The position numbers and the translations under genes were made by a program. DNA of 34,185 nt from Candidatus Gottesmanbacteria bacterium (GTDB lineage: Bacteria > Patescibacteriota > Microgenomatia > UBA10105 > UBA927). Below, piece after piece: positions 1-9,111 of the stretch. Under the pieces are notes generated by a model. That model did no database searches. It worked only from the letters and a program-made list of their open reading frames with translations, and had not been told where the DNA came from. The first letter of the stretch is position 1, and the number at the start of each line of letters is the position of its first letter. Location: the NCBI GenBank assembly GCA_016218215.1, contig JACREM010000042.1, positions 1-34,185 on the forward strand, given 5' to 3'.

Positions 1-345
1 ACTCATCCATTTACTACCCCTCCGTCTATTTCCCTCGTCTCATATTTTCCTAATACCGTATCATTTGAAACATCCACCGATGAGGAAAGTATATTGTTTC
101 TCTCAGACACGTATGCTCCGGGATGGATAGCATATGTCGATGGCGTACCAACACAAATTTTGAGAGCGCAGTATGCCTTCCGTGCCGTAGTGGTGCCAAA
201 AGGAAATCATACCATCGTATTTTCGTATGAACCGCTGTCATTTACGCTTGGAAAGTGGATTTCGATCGCAAGCCTGTTCGCTGTTCTTGCAATCTCGACT
301 TATGTCATTTCGAAGAAGAAGTACTCTCATCCCACTCTTCGGTAG
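1..345 (+). CDS. C-terminal end of a YfhO-like membrane protein (5' end outside window)
   Basis: The reading frame is open from the first base, so only the last 114 residues are present. The fragment holds an extracytoplasmic beta-rich segment with the pattern SDTYAPGW, YVDG, VVVPKGNHTIVF and SYEP, followed by one hydrophobic helix and a basic end (SKKKYSHPTLR). The same pattern closes the 782-residue YfhO protein at 6023-8371 (SDTYDSGW, YVDS, SIPPGSHAIEFKYFP), which is the basis for the assignment. YfhO-family proteins are multi-membrane GT-C type enzymes; the Bacillus member is linked to glycosylation of lipoteichoic acid. This is the only gene on the + strand. It converges on the next gene and overlaps its 3' end by 41 bases. 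The TTG at 94 is in frame but lies inside the domain, so it is not taken as the start. The family call is fairly sure; the substrate is unknown. Confidence 0.75.
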   Translation, partial: THPFTTPPSISLVSYFPNTVSFETSTDEESILFLSDTYAPGWIAYVDGVPTQILRAQYAFRAVVVPKGNHTIVFSYEPLSFTLGKWISIASLFAVLAISTYVISKKKYSHPTLR

Positions 346-1783
346 AACGGTACACATCCAAAGGGTTGACCCGAAACCAATCGTTTTTAAATTGTGTGTC
401 CAGTACCTTTGACCGTAGATCCAAAAACTCATATCCTGCTTGGGTTCCGAATGAAATATCAGAATTCACTATGGCTGACGGAGAAGCTATTCTAATTCCA
501 ACCGGAATTCCGTCTTCGGAGATTAAATCCTTATACGATAAATATGATGATAACGGTAGACTATATGCGGCAGATTTATACGTAAAATCATGGAGGGAAA
601 ATTTCTCACCCGGAAATGCTGCTGCGAGAGTTGAAGTCCCGGAGATCACATCGGCATAAAGTGTATTTGACTGAGTAGAAAGTTCCGGTGGCAAAACACT
701 TATGAGACGTATAAAAATAACAGCAAAAACTATATATCCGATTATTTTTTTCCGGGCTATAATCCAAAATATCACATACGACGAAGAGAGAATAATAAAG
801 GGGTGTATAAAGACGAAATAACTGTCATAGAGCGGAGTTTTGATATACCGGATGATAAAAAACATGACCGCTATGCTTATATTTATCATGCCGATAAAAC
901 TGAGACGTTTTTTTACTTTTTCATAGAGAGAAACAACAAGGGAAAATATGTAGGTACATACCCCCATAATGCTATTTCCCGTACTGATCCTTCCTATCTG
1001 GTAAGGTATGAGATCAGATAGATACGTAAGCCATCGTCTGCCGAGCACTTCATATGAAATAGAATTTTTTTCAATAAACAGATACCGAAACATGTGGTTA
1101 AAATTGTAGAAATTATGATTAGAATCATAATATGCAAGCGGAAACAACGAACATACACCTCCGAGGATGCATCCAAAGATGCCTGCTCTTCTAAACATCC
1201 CTGAAAAAACAATAAAGACAAACGCAAACACAAAAAGAAGCGCCCCAGATAGATGGATAAGCGGCGCGAGTGCCACAAATAATCCAAAAAAGAACGCTGA
1301 AACAAACGACCGCGAGGTGAGATGCCGATACCCTGCCCAAAGTGCAAGAAGCGATATCATAGCCAATGGTGATTGATTTGTGAGGTGTACCGATTGGGAA
1401 ACCTGAGCGGGAGAGAGTATAGCCAGAATGCCTGCGATAATTGAAAACGTATATCCGTTCATCTCGTAAGCAAGCTTCATGATTACGAGAACAAACACAA
1501 AGGACCAGAGAGCCATAAATACCCAGGGACCATAAAATACGAAAGGGAAAAGTGCCATACCGACCATGACTATCCAATACCATTGTCCTCCCGTCTGAAA
1601 CGGGCCGGCGGAAGAAAAGGGGCCGACGAGCGGAATCTTATGGGCGTCTAACGCGTACTTTGCCACGAGATAATCATGAGCCTGATCGTACGCAAATCCC
1701 CATCGATTTTGAAAATTGTAAAGTCTGAAAAATAATGCTACGAGGATGATGAGTCCAAAAAATAAATATACTTTCTTATTCAT
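305..1783 (-). CDS. GT-C membrane glycosyltransferase, PMT/GT39-like
   Basis: A 492-residue polytopic protein with about ten or more hydrophobic helices. Its N-terminus (one helix, then LYNFQNRWGFAYDQAHD at about residues 21-37) matches the layout of the 523-residue protein at 19732-21303, which has LRLYKISEYMTFLGDEGRD. The Asp-x3-Asp spacing (D33, D37) in the first outside loop is kept, but the acidic residue after the first Asp is Gln here (DQ instead of DE). Enzymes of this fold take a sugar from polyprenyl phosphate and transfer it outside the membrane. The C-terminal 130 residues are less hydrophobic and probably extracytoplasmic. It is the last gene of the leftward series, 3 bases after the GT2 gene, and its 3' end overlaps the convergent + strand gene. 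No Shine-Dalgarno is seen; a TAAAAT box lies 5 bases before ATG. Donor and acceptor cannot be read from sequence. Confidence 0.75.
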   Translation of the reverse strand: MNKKVYLFFGLIILVALFFRLYNFQNRWGFAYDQAHDYLVAKYALDAHKIPLVGPFSSAGPFQTGGQWYWIVMVGMALFPFVFYGPWVFMALWSFVFVLVIMKLAYEMNGYTFSIIAGILAILSPAQVSQSVHLTNQSPLAMISLLALWAGYRHLTSRSFVSAFFFGLFVALAPLIHLSGALLFVFAFVFIVFSGMFRRAGIFGCILGGVCSLFPLAYYDSNHNFYNFNHMFRYLFIEKNSISYEVLGRRWLTYLSDLIPYQIGRISTGNSIMGVCTYIFSLVVSLYEKVKKRLSFIGMINISIAVMFFIIRYIKTPLYDSYFVFIHPFIILSSSYVIFWIIARKKIIGYIVFAVIFIRLISVLPPELSTQSNTLYADVISGTSTLAAAFPGEKFSLHDFTYKSAAYSLPLSSYLSYKDLISEDGIPVGIRIASPSAIVNSDISFGTQAGYEFLDLRSKVLDTQFKNDWFRVNPLDVYRSTEEWDESTSSSK

Positions 1784-1786
1784 GGC

Positions 1787-2701
1787 TTATTTTACCGCAA
1801 CAACATCACGGTCACGAAGTATAAAACTTTTTTGCACTACCCATCTTCTTTTTAGCACTTTGGGAAGCATCAGAAATGACGATAAAAATCCTGCAATGAA
1901 GGATAGATCGAAGCGAAACACTGCCTGCATAAACCGAACAGGAAGCCAGAAGAAATGTGAACGGATTATGTCTTTATCTGACATATTCTTCCAGATAAAG
2001 ATAAACTGATTTCTAAAAACAATTTTTTGTATGAGGGTCTTCGAGAAAAAAGTCAATATCTTACCCTTCTCATGATAGTGATGGACGATGCTATTTTTCT
2101 CAAATTTGAGAGTATATCCTGCCTTGACAGCTCTATACGACAGATCTATATCTTCCCAGTAAAACGGATCAAAAAGTGGATCCATCCCACCCAAGCGCTC
2201 CCACATATTTCTTCGAAATGCACCGCTTCCTCCTGATACCCATGCAGTAGCACTCTTCGTAGTACTGCCTTTTTTATGGAGGTAAAATCCTTTTTCCCAC
2301 CATGCCTCACCATTTCCCCGGAAAACAATGGAATTTTTTTCATGACTATGCTCAAGACACCCCACGGCAAAAACTTTCTCATCCGCAAAATGCGGTAAAA
2401 GAAAATCAATACAGCTTTTTTCAGGTATGACATCTGTATTTAACAAAAAAACAATATCGCCCGAAGCACGGGAAACTCCTGCGTTAACAGTAGACGAAAA
2501 ACCTTTATGAACAGAATTTTTTACTATCACTATATCCGGATACGACTTTGATACAAAATCGACCGATTCGTCTGTGGATGCATCGTCGCTAAATATTATT
2601 TCCCGACCGAGAGAAGCCTGAACCACTTGAGCAAGATGCATTTGAAGAAGCTTGATACCGTTCCAATTTGGTATGACTATACTACACATCAAATTTTTCA
2701 T
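1787..2701 (-). CDS. Family-2 glycosyltransferase (rhamnosyltransferase-like)
   Basis: A 304-residue cytoplasmic-facing enzyme with a GT-A fold. It begins CSIVIPNWNG, has the nucleotide-binding acidic pair SDDAST (residues 38-43), LLNTDV with the metal-binding DxD-type position at N88-D90, the acceptor-side VSGGSGAFRR, and the catalytic WEDIDL (E183, D184). This layout is that of the WbbL/RfbF-like branch of GT2, which often adds rhamnose. That would fit the rml genes at 24.7-27.4 kb, but the sugar is inference. The last 70 residues contain hydrophobic stretches (about 249-283) that could bind the membrane. Its ATG overlaps the TGA of the YfhO gene upstream (ATGA), so the two are probably translated in a coupled way. 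Confidence 0.85.
   Translation of the reverse strand: MKNLMCSIVIPNWNGIKLLQMHLAQVVQASLGREIIFSDDASTDESVDFVSKSYPDIVIVKNSVHKGFSSTVNAGVSRASGDIVFLLNTDVIPEKSCIDFLLPHFADEKVFAVGCLEHSHEKNSIVFRGNGEAWWEKGFYLHKKGSTTKSATAWVSGGSGAFRRNMWERLGGMDPLFDPFYWEDIDLSYRAVKAGYTLKFEKNSIVHHYHEKGKILTFFSKTLIQKIVFRNQFIFIWKNMSDKDIIRSHFFWLPVRFMQAVFRFDLSFIAGFLSSFLMLPKVLKRRWVVQKSFILRDRDVVAVK
1789..1794 (-). promoter_or_regulatory. possible -10 box for a leaderless transcript of the PMT-like gene
   Basis: TAAAAT on the - strand, 5 bases before the ATG at 1783, overlapping the stop codon of the upstream GT2 gene. No Shine-Dalgarno is present. The A+T-rich context makes a chance match possible. Confidence 0.3.
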
Positions 2702-4995
2702 ATTGGACTGTACTTGAGAGAAATAATATGCTCTCCCCTGGGAATCCGTACACCGGTAAACATATAATTTACCCGTAAAGGAATGACCCTTTTCGTATCT
2801 ACAGTAACTCGGAGAGATGAGTCGAACTTTTGTGACAATACAAGCAACTGGTCGCCCTTTGTCTGTGTTTTTATTTTCATAGAGTAACCGGAATACTCCA
2901 TAAATCGTAGACTATTCTTAGTCAAATCGTATGTGTCCGGAAGTATTTTCTTATCTTTCTCCTCAAGAATAGAAACAAACGTATCGCCAGGAATCACATT
3001 CAACATAGTTTTTAGAGTATCGAAGTCTGAAGAGGAATACCGGACAGATGAAGCAAAATATGCTCTCGGCATAAAAGTCGTATCTTCATACACTAGTGTA
3101 TTTCCTTCGGAAAAAACTTTCTTAAAATTCGGCAACGAAATTTCATTAAATGTAATATAAAATTTCACATTTAATAATTTTAAAAGCACTGAAGACATAT
3201 TGCGGACTGATACTATCCGCTGGAATGCCGGAAAAGCTCCAACTTCTGTAGTATCCAGAACATGCAAATACTCGGTATACCTTTGCCCGTACACGGGATC
3301 GTACCCATCTACGGATTCTATACCGTAATACGACAGTACATTGGGCGGAAAAATTTTATCGTCAAGTACTGCTACGCGAAACGGCTTTGGCACTGATTGT
3401 AAAAATGAAATGAGAGAAGTATTGGGGAAAAAATACTTACCGCTCACAAATGGAGTGAATTTCCACCCAAAACGGAATAAATCTGTCAGAATTATAGCAA
3501 GCATCAATACGACAAACACTCTGCGGAACCGATATCCTTTCTCTTTTATATACAACCAAAAAACAATGAAGACAAAAGACACAACAGTCAAAAGCACCGG
3601 GAATACTGAATTTCTGAGAGCAATACTAAGGTTTGAACTAAATACTTCATCTTTGGTAAAAAATTTAATCGCGTAGGTCACGCCTGAAATACTAAAAACA
3701 ATACCCGGAACTATAGAGAGGAGAAAAATTCCCCTCTTTGATACTCGGGAGAGAAGTAAATCTACTCCGTACGCCGCAAGTATGGAAAGCGATATATCGA
3801 TAATGACGAGCATTCGCGAGGGCTGGATCGAAGACAGAAGCGGAATATGAGCAAGATAAGGTATTTTTCCAAATATTGTCGGAGTCACCAAAAACAAAAA
3901 AACCAGAAGACAGGACCACCAAAACCAAGTTTTCCTCAGGGTATATATACTAAGAAACACTACTATCAACGGGAAAATTCCTATATACCCTATAAATTCT
4001 CCGTAGTTCCATATACCGAAATAATTCATCGTTGCTGGATTTCCGAAAAAATCGGGTATAACAAATTGTATGAGATTTTGAAATGGCAAAAACCATCCCG
4101 GAACATTCCATGCATTCGGGTCCCCCGCCCTTGCTGAAGACAGTATCTCCTGAAGCATTGGAAACCAAACGACAGAACTGACTGTCACAAATACTGTAAA
4201 AACCGATACTACTGCGATAAATCTTGTGTATTTTTCCTTTCGGTGAAGCTTGAGTGCTCCGGCCACATACACTGCATACGATAATTCAAGAATCATACAA
4301 TATACTGCAGCTTGTATATGTCCGGCTGAAACCTGAAAAAAAAGAAGCAGAATGAAAAGAAATGATAAGCCTAAAAATTTATGATTTGTGATTGTAAATG
4401 GTATGGAAATAAGCTCATCTATGATATACAAAATGAGCGGAGTCCAAAGTACAACATGACCTATCGTACCCCAGGTCAACCACGCGATAGAAAAACCGGA
4501 ATAACCAAAACAAACTGCACCGACAAGCGAAGCGCTCTTTGATATTCCTTTTTTGCGAAGAAAAAGAAACATAAATATCACCGCCAAAAACGGCTGTATA
4601 AATATAAGAACGGTCCATCCTGCTTCAAATGGTAAAAGTAAAAAGAGAACGTTGAACGGATAATATGCACCGGATTGTATATTTGCTGCAAGCGGAACGC
4701 CTGAGAATGAAAAAGGGTTCCACCAGGGGAGTACGCCTGCTTTCAGTTCGTCTACGACTATCTTTCTCCATGGTATTTGCTGACGAACAGGATCTGTAAT
4801 TAGAAAATTTTTAAACGGCATCCCCCGTGGATAGCTACCCGAATAAAAATCGCGAAAAGGATGATACAAACCAACCAGGGCGTCTGTCGGAGCGGGAATC
4901 AACCCTTTGACAAAGGTCTGCCAGAAGAAGACAGCAATAAATATTAAACTAAAAAAAATTGAAAATGAAACTTTGGATGTTAAAAAATTCTTCAT
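2698..4995 (-). CDS. YfhO-family membrane protein (paralogue 1, short C-terminus)
   Basis: A 765-residue protein: one N-terminal helix, a first outside loop with PAPTDALVG (D38) and DPVRQQIPW (D68), then DELKAG and WWNPFSFSG (about 82-99). About ten to twelve further helices reach residue 520, and a soluble outside domain fills the rest. Its N-terminal 110 residues align well with the YfhO protein at 6023-8371. The family has a GT-C fold and is thought to use polyprenyl-phosphate sugars outside the membrane. Unlike the other members here, it stops right after the last beta strand (EHIISLKYSPI) and has no closing membrane helix; the TGA is inside an ATGA overlap with the next gene. The preceding GT4 gene also ends in an ATGA overlap with this start. 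Substrate unknown. Confidence 0.85.
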   Translation of the reverse strand: MKNFLTSKVSFSIFFSLIFIAVFFWQTFVKGLIPAPTDALVGLYHPFRDFYSGSYPRGMPFKNFLITDPVRQQIPWRKIVVDELKAGVLPWWNPFSFSGVPLAANIQSGAYYPFNVLFLLLPFEAGWTVLIFIQPFLAVIFMFLFLRKKGISKSASLVGAVCFGYSGFSIAWLTWGTIGHVVLWTPLILYIIDELISIPFTITNHKFLGLSFLFILLLFFQVSAGHIQAAVYCMILELSYAVYVAGALKLHRKEKYTRFIAVVSVFTVFVTVSSVVWFPMLQEILSSARAGDPNAWNVPGWFLPFQNLIQFVIPDFFGNPATMNYFGIWNYGEFIGYIGIFPLIVVFLSIYTLRKTWFWWSCLLVFLFLVTPTIFGKIPYLAHIPLLSSIQPSRMLVIIDISLSILAAYGVDLLLSRVSKRGIFLLSIVPGIVFSISGVTYAIKFFTKDEVFSSNLSIALRNSVFPVLLTVVSFVFIVFWLYIKEKGYRFRRVFVVLMLAIILTDLFRFGWKFTPFVSGKYFFPNTSLISFLQSVPKPFRVAVLDDKIFPPNVLSYYGIESVDGYDPVYGQRYTEYLHVLDTTEVGAFPAFQRIVSVRNMSSVLLKLLNVKFYITFNEISLPNFKKVFSEGNTLVYEDTTFMPRAYFASSVRYSSSDFDTLKTMLNVIPGDTFVSILEEKDKKILPDTYDLTKNSLRFMEYSGYSMKIKTQTKGDQLLVLSQKFDSSLRVTVDTKRVIPLRVNYMFTGVRIPRGEHIISLKYSPI

Positions 4996-6026
4996 AGTGA
5001 CTGGAGAAGTCTATCAAACGCATCAAAAAAAACACTATCTCTGAAATCCATTGCTCTCTTTCTTATGTTTATTCTACTTTTTTCTGAAAATGGATGAGAT
5101 AATACCGTACGAGTTTTTTGAATCAACTGCTCTTCTGTACTCCACAGGAACCCTTCAGTCTCACGACGGATAATCTCATGAAGTCCTCCTCCGTTAAAGA
5201 CAATTGGTATACATCCGGCAGACATCGACTCTACTGTTGATATACCAAAATGTTCCATACGCTTCGGATCAGACTCGCCGAATCCTGCTGCGTGCCAGTA
5301 TACGCTTGATGTTGTATACAACGAAGCCAAATCATCGTAAGAAACATTCGGATAAAACTCAATATTAAGTCCCTGAGCCATACTTTTAAGAGAATTAAAA
5401 TACTCTTGGTCACGAGAAAGTAAACCTCCGGCAAGTAGAAGCTTTACTTCTTTTTTTATCCCCATGTCTTTCATGCGCTTAAATGCATTGATTAGAACAC
5501 CTTGTTTTTTGACTTTATAAAATCCTTCAAATCTTCCGACCGAAAGTATAGTAGTTTCATCTTTGTTTCCTATACTATACATCGTCACACCAGGATATAT
5601 CACAGAAGATTTGCTATGTATCCTAGGATCGCTCTTGAACCGGGTAAATTCAGAATTAAAGATAAATTTTGAATATATAAAATTTTTTATCATTCCGAGC
5701 GTTATTGTTTTAAACGGAACCTGAAAATGAATAATATTTTTTCGCGCCAATGAATAAGGAACGCTTCCATCGCTTAAAATGAAAAGGAGATCTAATCTTT
5801 TTGTCTCGGCAAGCTTTTGGATCAATCCTCGTGAAAAAACATTACGACGGACAGTAATTCTTGATACATCCAAATCAAATCTCTTCGCTAGATCCTGTAT
5901 AGTTGCCAGTGAATCCCAATAGAGATAGACTTCATGGGATTTTGACCAATGTGAGGCAAGAGATATCATATAGCGCTCTCCCCCGCCTAAAGTATCAAGA
6001 TATGGACTATATATGCCTATTTTCAT
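4992..6026 (-). CDS. Family-4 glycosyltransferase (ALG11-like)
   Basis: A 344-residue GT-B enzyme. The N-terminal domain opens with the donor-loop type motif YLDTLGGGERY (about 9-19). The C-terminal domain has ILSVGRFEGFYKVKK (160-174), where the basic residues contact the nucleotide sugar. It also has the retaining-enzyme signature E258 HFGISTV E266 (E-x7-E), followed by SMSAGCIPIVFNGGGLHEII. The GGGER start and the HAAGFGESDPKRMEHFG stretch resemble eukaryotic ALG11 and its bacterial relatives, which add mannose to a lipid-linked oligosaccharide on the cytoplasmic face; the sugar here is unproven. It sits between two YfhO genes with ATGA overlaps on both sides. No membrane segment is seen. 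It is the only family-4 member of the locus. Confidence 0.88.
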   Translation of the reverse strand: MKIGIYSPYLDTLGGGERYMISLASHWSKSHEVYLYWDSLATIQDLAKRFDLDVSRITVRRNVFSRGLIQKLAETKRLDLLFILSDGSVPYSLARKNIIHFQVPFKTITLGMIKNFIYSKFIFNSEFTRFKSDPRIHSKSSVIYPGVTMYSIGNKDETTILSVGRFEGFYKVKKQGVLINAFKRMKDMGIKKEVKLLLAGGLLSRDQEYFNSLKSMAQGLNIEFYPNVSYDDLASLYTTSSVYWHAAGFGESDPKRMEHFGISTVESMSAGCIPIVFNGGGLHEIIRRETEGFLWSTEEQLIQKTRTVLSHPFSEKSRINIRKRAMDFRDSVFFDAFDRLLQSL

Positions 6027-8371
6027 GTTTTCCCTCTCCTATAAAGAAACATTCCTGTGCACAAAAATAATAGACCAGCTGACACATACAGTCCCAGGAT
6101 AAATTCAGACGGAAAGTATTTAAATTCTATGGCATGCGATCCGGGTGGTATCGACACACCCCGAAGCGCATAATCTGCCTGGTGCAGTTTCGTCTCCTGA
6201 GAATCAACATATACCTTCCATCCCGAGTCGTATGTATCGGACAATACGAGTATTTTTGGGACATCTGATTGTGTTGATAGTGCTATATAACCAGCAGTGT
6301 ATTTTTTTATATGTACCTCACTATTACCTTCCATGGGCTCAAATTCCGGCGTAGTCTCCAAAAGTACAGTCGATCGCGCGTCAAATTCTTCTGAGTATAA
6401 TTTTCTGATACTTGCATCATCATCCTTTTCAACTATGTATTTCGATACCAAAAATGCCCTAGGGTACGCGTTTCTATTCTCGTACGATTCATAATGCTCA
6501 TCTTCATATACCCTGATGTATTGCTTGGGCCAATTCCAGAACGGATATGCCCATACATTTCTCCCATCGCTTTTTCTTTGTAATATATATCGAACACCTA
6601 AAAGCGATAATACTTTCTCTGAAAATATTCCGTTTTTATCCATGGCGGCAACGGATCTGCCCGGAGAAGATAAAAACCCGTTTGAACTTGCCTGCAAAAA
6701 TTCTCCATATCGTTTTTTGTACATCGCATCGTACCCCTCAATGCTTGGAACATGATAAATACTTGAAATTTCATTTCCAAAGTTTCCGAATACTCTGTCT
6801 ATTCCATTTAGTTGTGAAAGATATTGTAATACCTTCATCTGCGGATACACCAAGTCCGGCGGATCAAACGGCATCCACTTTGACGAAAACTTCACCATGT
6901 CAAGTATGACCAGAATTAAAACGAAAAGACTAATGAGGATTCTTTGATACGCATATTTTGTAAATCGACCACATAAAATGAAAAAAAATGAAATACCAAG
7001 CAGGACAAATGAAAAAATACTATTTCTGAGTGCAATTTGAAGTTTGTCACCTGTGCCATATAAGAGAAAAATCGACAAAAGAAACAACCCGAACGATAGT
7101 ATAATAACTGATAGTGTCTGTTTTATAGATATAAACGCTTTCTTACTTTGCCATGATTCGCGCCATTCGTCCCATCCAAATGATGCAAGTACGGACAGAG
7201 AAAAACTAAAAAGCACAATAATTCTGGACGCGGCACTCGTAGACAGTACAGGAACCTTAAACCAATATAAAGCCCATGACAATGGAGACGGAGTCGCGAG
7301 TAGCAGTGCCGCTGCAGCAGGAATTCCAAAATACAATAACGACTCACGTTTTTTTATGAAAAAAGCAGAAACTGCTAAAACAAGCGGAACTATCCCTATG
7401 TAACTCGACCACTCTGCATAATGTCCGAACCAATCATTGCGTGTTACCGGATTGCCATAAAAATCGGGGGCAAAAAGTGTCGTGAGATATTTCCAGGGGA
7501 TTATCTCTCCGCTCCCAAACGAGACACTGCGGACTGACTCTATAAACGATTTATACGTTATGAATAGCTGGGGCATGACGACAAGAAGAGACAAAAACGA
7601 GAAAAAAAGCGCATAGAACATTTCAGTGAATCGTTTCAAGTGCCATCCCCGCACCAAGAGATAGTAAAAGACAAATCCAAATACATAGAGACTAATCTGA
7701 AAATGCCCGGAAAAAAATGAGAGAGCTAGAGATACAGTAATCAAGAGTCCGCCCCACCACCGTCTATACTGAATAAGTGTTTCTACCCCGAGTAGTGCGT
7801 ACGGAAGAAAGAGAATAGCGTATCCAAGAGTCCCGTAAGCCATCCACACAGTCATAAAACCGCAAAACATAAAAGAAATTGAGGAAATAAGAGCCCCTGT
7901 TGGAGAGCGCCGTAATGAGTGTAAAAACAGATACATGCCAAACCCTGCGAAAAGCGGCTGCAGAAGAATCTGCAAACTCCATGCAGTCAGAAAAGGAAAT
8001 ATGAGATACAACATGTTTACAATACTAAATACCGCTGTCTGGTAGTTTCCTGCATGCGGCGTTCCGGAAAAACTATAAGGGTTCCAAAGAGGCAGGCGAC
8101 CCTGCTTCCATTCGTCTATAGTAAATTTTTTCCATGGGTAAATCTGAGTTATAAGATCAGGCATTGCATTATTTTTTACGGGCATGCCGTATGCAGCGCT
8201 CCATGGAGGAAAAAAAGTGACGAGATACGTTGATGGAAACGGAACCGCGCCACGAAGAAAAAATGGAAACGAGAACAGAAACCAAACCACTAAAATCACA
8301 ATAAAGGGAAAAATTCCATTTATAAAAAAAGATTTTTGTAACGTATTTAAGACTTTTTTTGCAGTTCCCAT
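6023..8371 (-). CDS. YfhO-family membrane protein (paralogue 2)
   Basis: A 782-residue polytopic protein with the full family layout. It has an N-terminal helix (about 18-40), a first outside loop with PFPSTYLVTFFPPW (44-57), PDLITQIYPWKKF (D72), DEWKQGRLPLWNPYSFSG (86-103) and about twelve helices. A large outside domain follows, ending in SDTYDSGW, YVDS and SIPPGSHAIEFKYFP, then a closing helix and a basic tail (YRRGKT). At the place where the paralogue at 2698-4995 has Asp38, this protein has Thr48, so a presumed key acidic residue is absent. Its start overlaps the preceding GT2 gene by 25 bases; no in-frame Met before residue 63 would remove the overlap. The downstream GT4 gene follows through an ATGA overlap. 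Probable role is sugar transfer outside the membrane; donor and acceptor unknown. Confidence 0.87.
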   Translation of the reverse strand: MGTAKKVLNTLQKSFFINGIFPFIVILVVWFLFSFPFFLRGAVPFPSTYLVTFFPPWSAAYGMPVKNNAMPDLITQIYPWKKFTIDEWKQGRLPLWNPYSFSGTPHAGNYQTAVFSIVNMLYLIFPFLTAWSLQILLQPLFAGFGMYLFLHSLRRSPTGALISSISFMFCGFMTVWMAYGTLGYAILFLPYALLGVETLIQYRRWWGGLLITVSLALSFFSGHFQISLYVFGFVFYYLLVRGWHLKRFTEMFYALFFSFLSLLVVMPQLFITYKSFIESVRSVSFGSGEIIPWKYLTTLFAPDFYGNPVTRNDWFGHYAEWSSYIGIVPLVLAVSAFFIKKRESLLYFGIPAAAALLLATPSPLSWALYWFKVPVLSTSAASRIIVLFSFSLSVLASFGWDEWRESWQSKKAFISIKQTLSVIILSFGLFLLSIFLLYGTGDKLQIALRNSIFSFVLLGISFFFILCGRFTKYAYQRILISLFVLILVILDMVKFSSKWMPFDPPDLVYPQMKVLQYLSQLNGIDRVFGNFGNEISSIYHVPSIEGYDAMYKKRYGEFLQASSNGFLSSPGRSVAAMDKNGIFSEKVLSLLGVRYILQRKSDGRNVWAYPFWNWPKQYIRVYEDEHYESYENRNAYPRAFLVSKYIVEKDDDASIRKLYSEEFDARSTVLLETTPEFEPMEGNSEVHIKKYTAGYIALSTQSDVPKILVLSDTYDSGWKVYVDSQETKLHQADYALRGVSIPPGSHAIEFKYFPSEFILGLYVSAGLLFLCTGMFLYRRGKT

Positions 8372-9111
8372 AATTTTATATATGTCATGACCATGCTAAA
8401 TCCCTGATACATGCTTTCTATCCAACCATGAGTACCTGCCATCCATCCGAATTCTTTTATATGAGAGCGAATAAATCCCGTGACAAAGACTCGTAGAAAC
8501 CTCCAGGGAGCGATCGTAGGGTGACCTGAAATCAACCTTAATCGTGCTTCCTCATCTGACCATGTATTTGTTTTCGCTACCATCTCTTCCAGGTTTCTGT
8601 GAGTATCATGATGAAGTTCATGTCTCAATGATCCGTACGACCCGTACACAATCGCTGTTTCATGAAGAGACCCTGACCACCGAACAAATGCGGGTTTATA
8701 AAATAATCGTTGCATCTTATCACCAACGGGTCTTTGAACGCCGAAGTAATAATTTTTTCTTGAAATAAAGTAACAGGTAGAATCAACCGCTCGTGACCAG
8801 CCCTGAAGCAGATCTAAAATTTCAAGTTCAAGCTCTTTTGTAACGACTTCATCAGCATCTACATATAAAATCCACACGCCCTTTGCAGCTTGAAGTCCCT
8901 GCGTTCGAAGAACCGAAAAGTCTGTGGCATTACTCGAGATAACTGTTGCGCCAAAAGTACGTGCAATTTCAGTTGTCCTGTCTGTCGAATTATTGTCAAC
9001 CACGATGATCTCATCGGCCCATTTCAATGAACTAAGACATTCGTGTATCCGTACTTCTTCGTTTTTGGCGATTATTACCGCTGAAATAGTATTGGGTGGA
9101 TGCTTTTTCAT
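8347..9111 (-). CDS. Family-2 glycosyltransferase, WaaE/KdtX-like (copy 1)
   Basis: A 254-residue GT-A enzyme: ISAVIIAKNEEVRI at the start, VDNNSTDRT (38-46), the metal-binding VDADE (84-88), and RLFYKPAFVRWSGSLHE (135-151), a typical WaaE-branch acceptor region with its SLHE motif. The C-terminus has a short amphipathic helix that may touch the membrane. Members of this branch in proteobacteria add glucose to the lipopolysaccharide core, but no lipopolysaccharide genes are present here, so only the fold and reaction type transfer. A second member of the branch is encoded at 10007-10909; the genes are separated by one other GT2. Its ATG overlaps the TGA of the upstream gene (ATGA) and its 3' end overlaps the YfhO gene by 25 bases. 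Confidence 0.85.
   Translation of the reverse strand: MKKHPPNTISAVIIAKNEEVRIHECLSSLKWADEIIVVDNNSTDRTTEIARTFGATVISSNATDFSVLRTQGLQAAKGVWILYVDADEVVTKELELEILDLLQGWSRAVDSTCYFISRKNYYFGVQRPVGDKMQRLFYKPAFVRWSGSLHETAIVYGSYGSLRHELHHDTHRNLEEMVAKTNTWSDEEARLRLISGHPTIAPWRFLRVFVTGFIRSHIKEFGWMAGTHGWIESMYQGFSMVMTYIKLWELQKKS

Noticed and set aside
255-659. + strand 134-residue frame after the left-edge gene
   Set aside because: Lies antisense to the C-terminus of the PMT-like gene, has no family features and no ribosome site.
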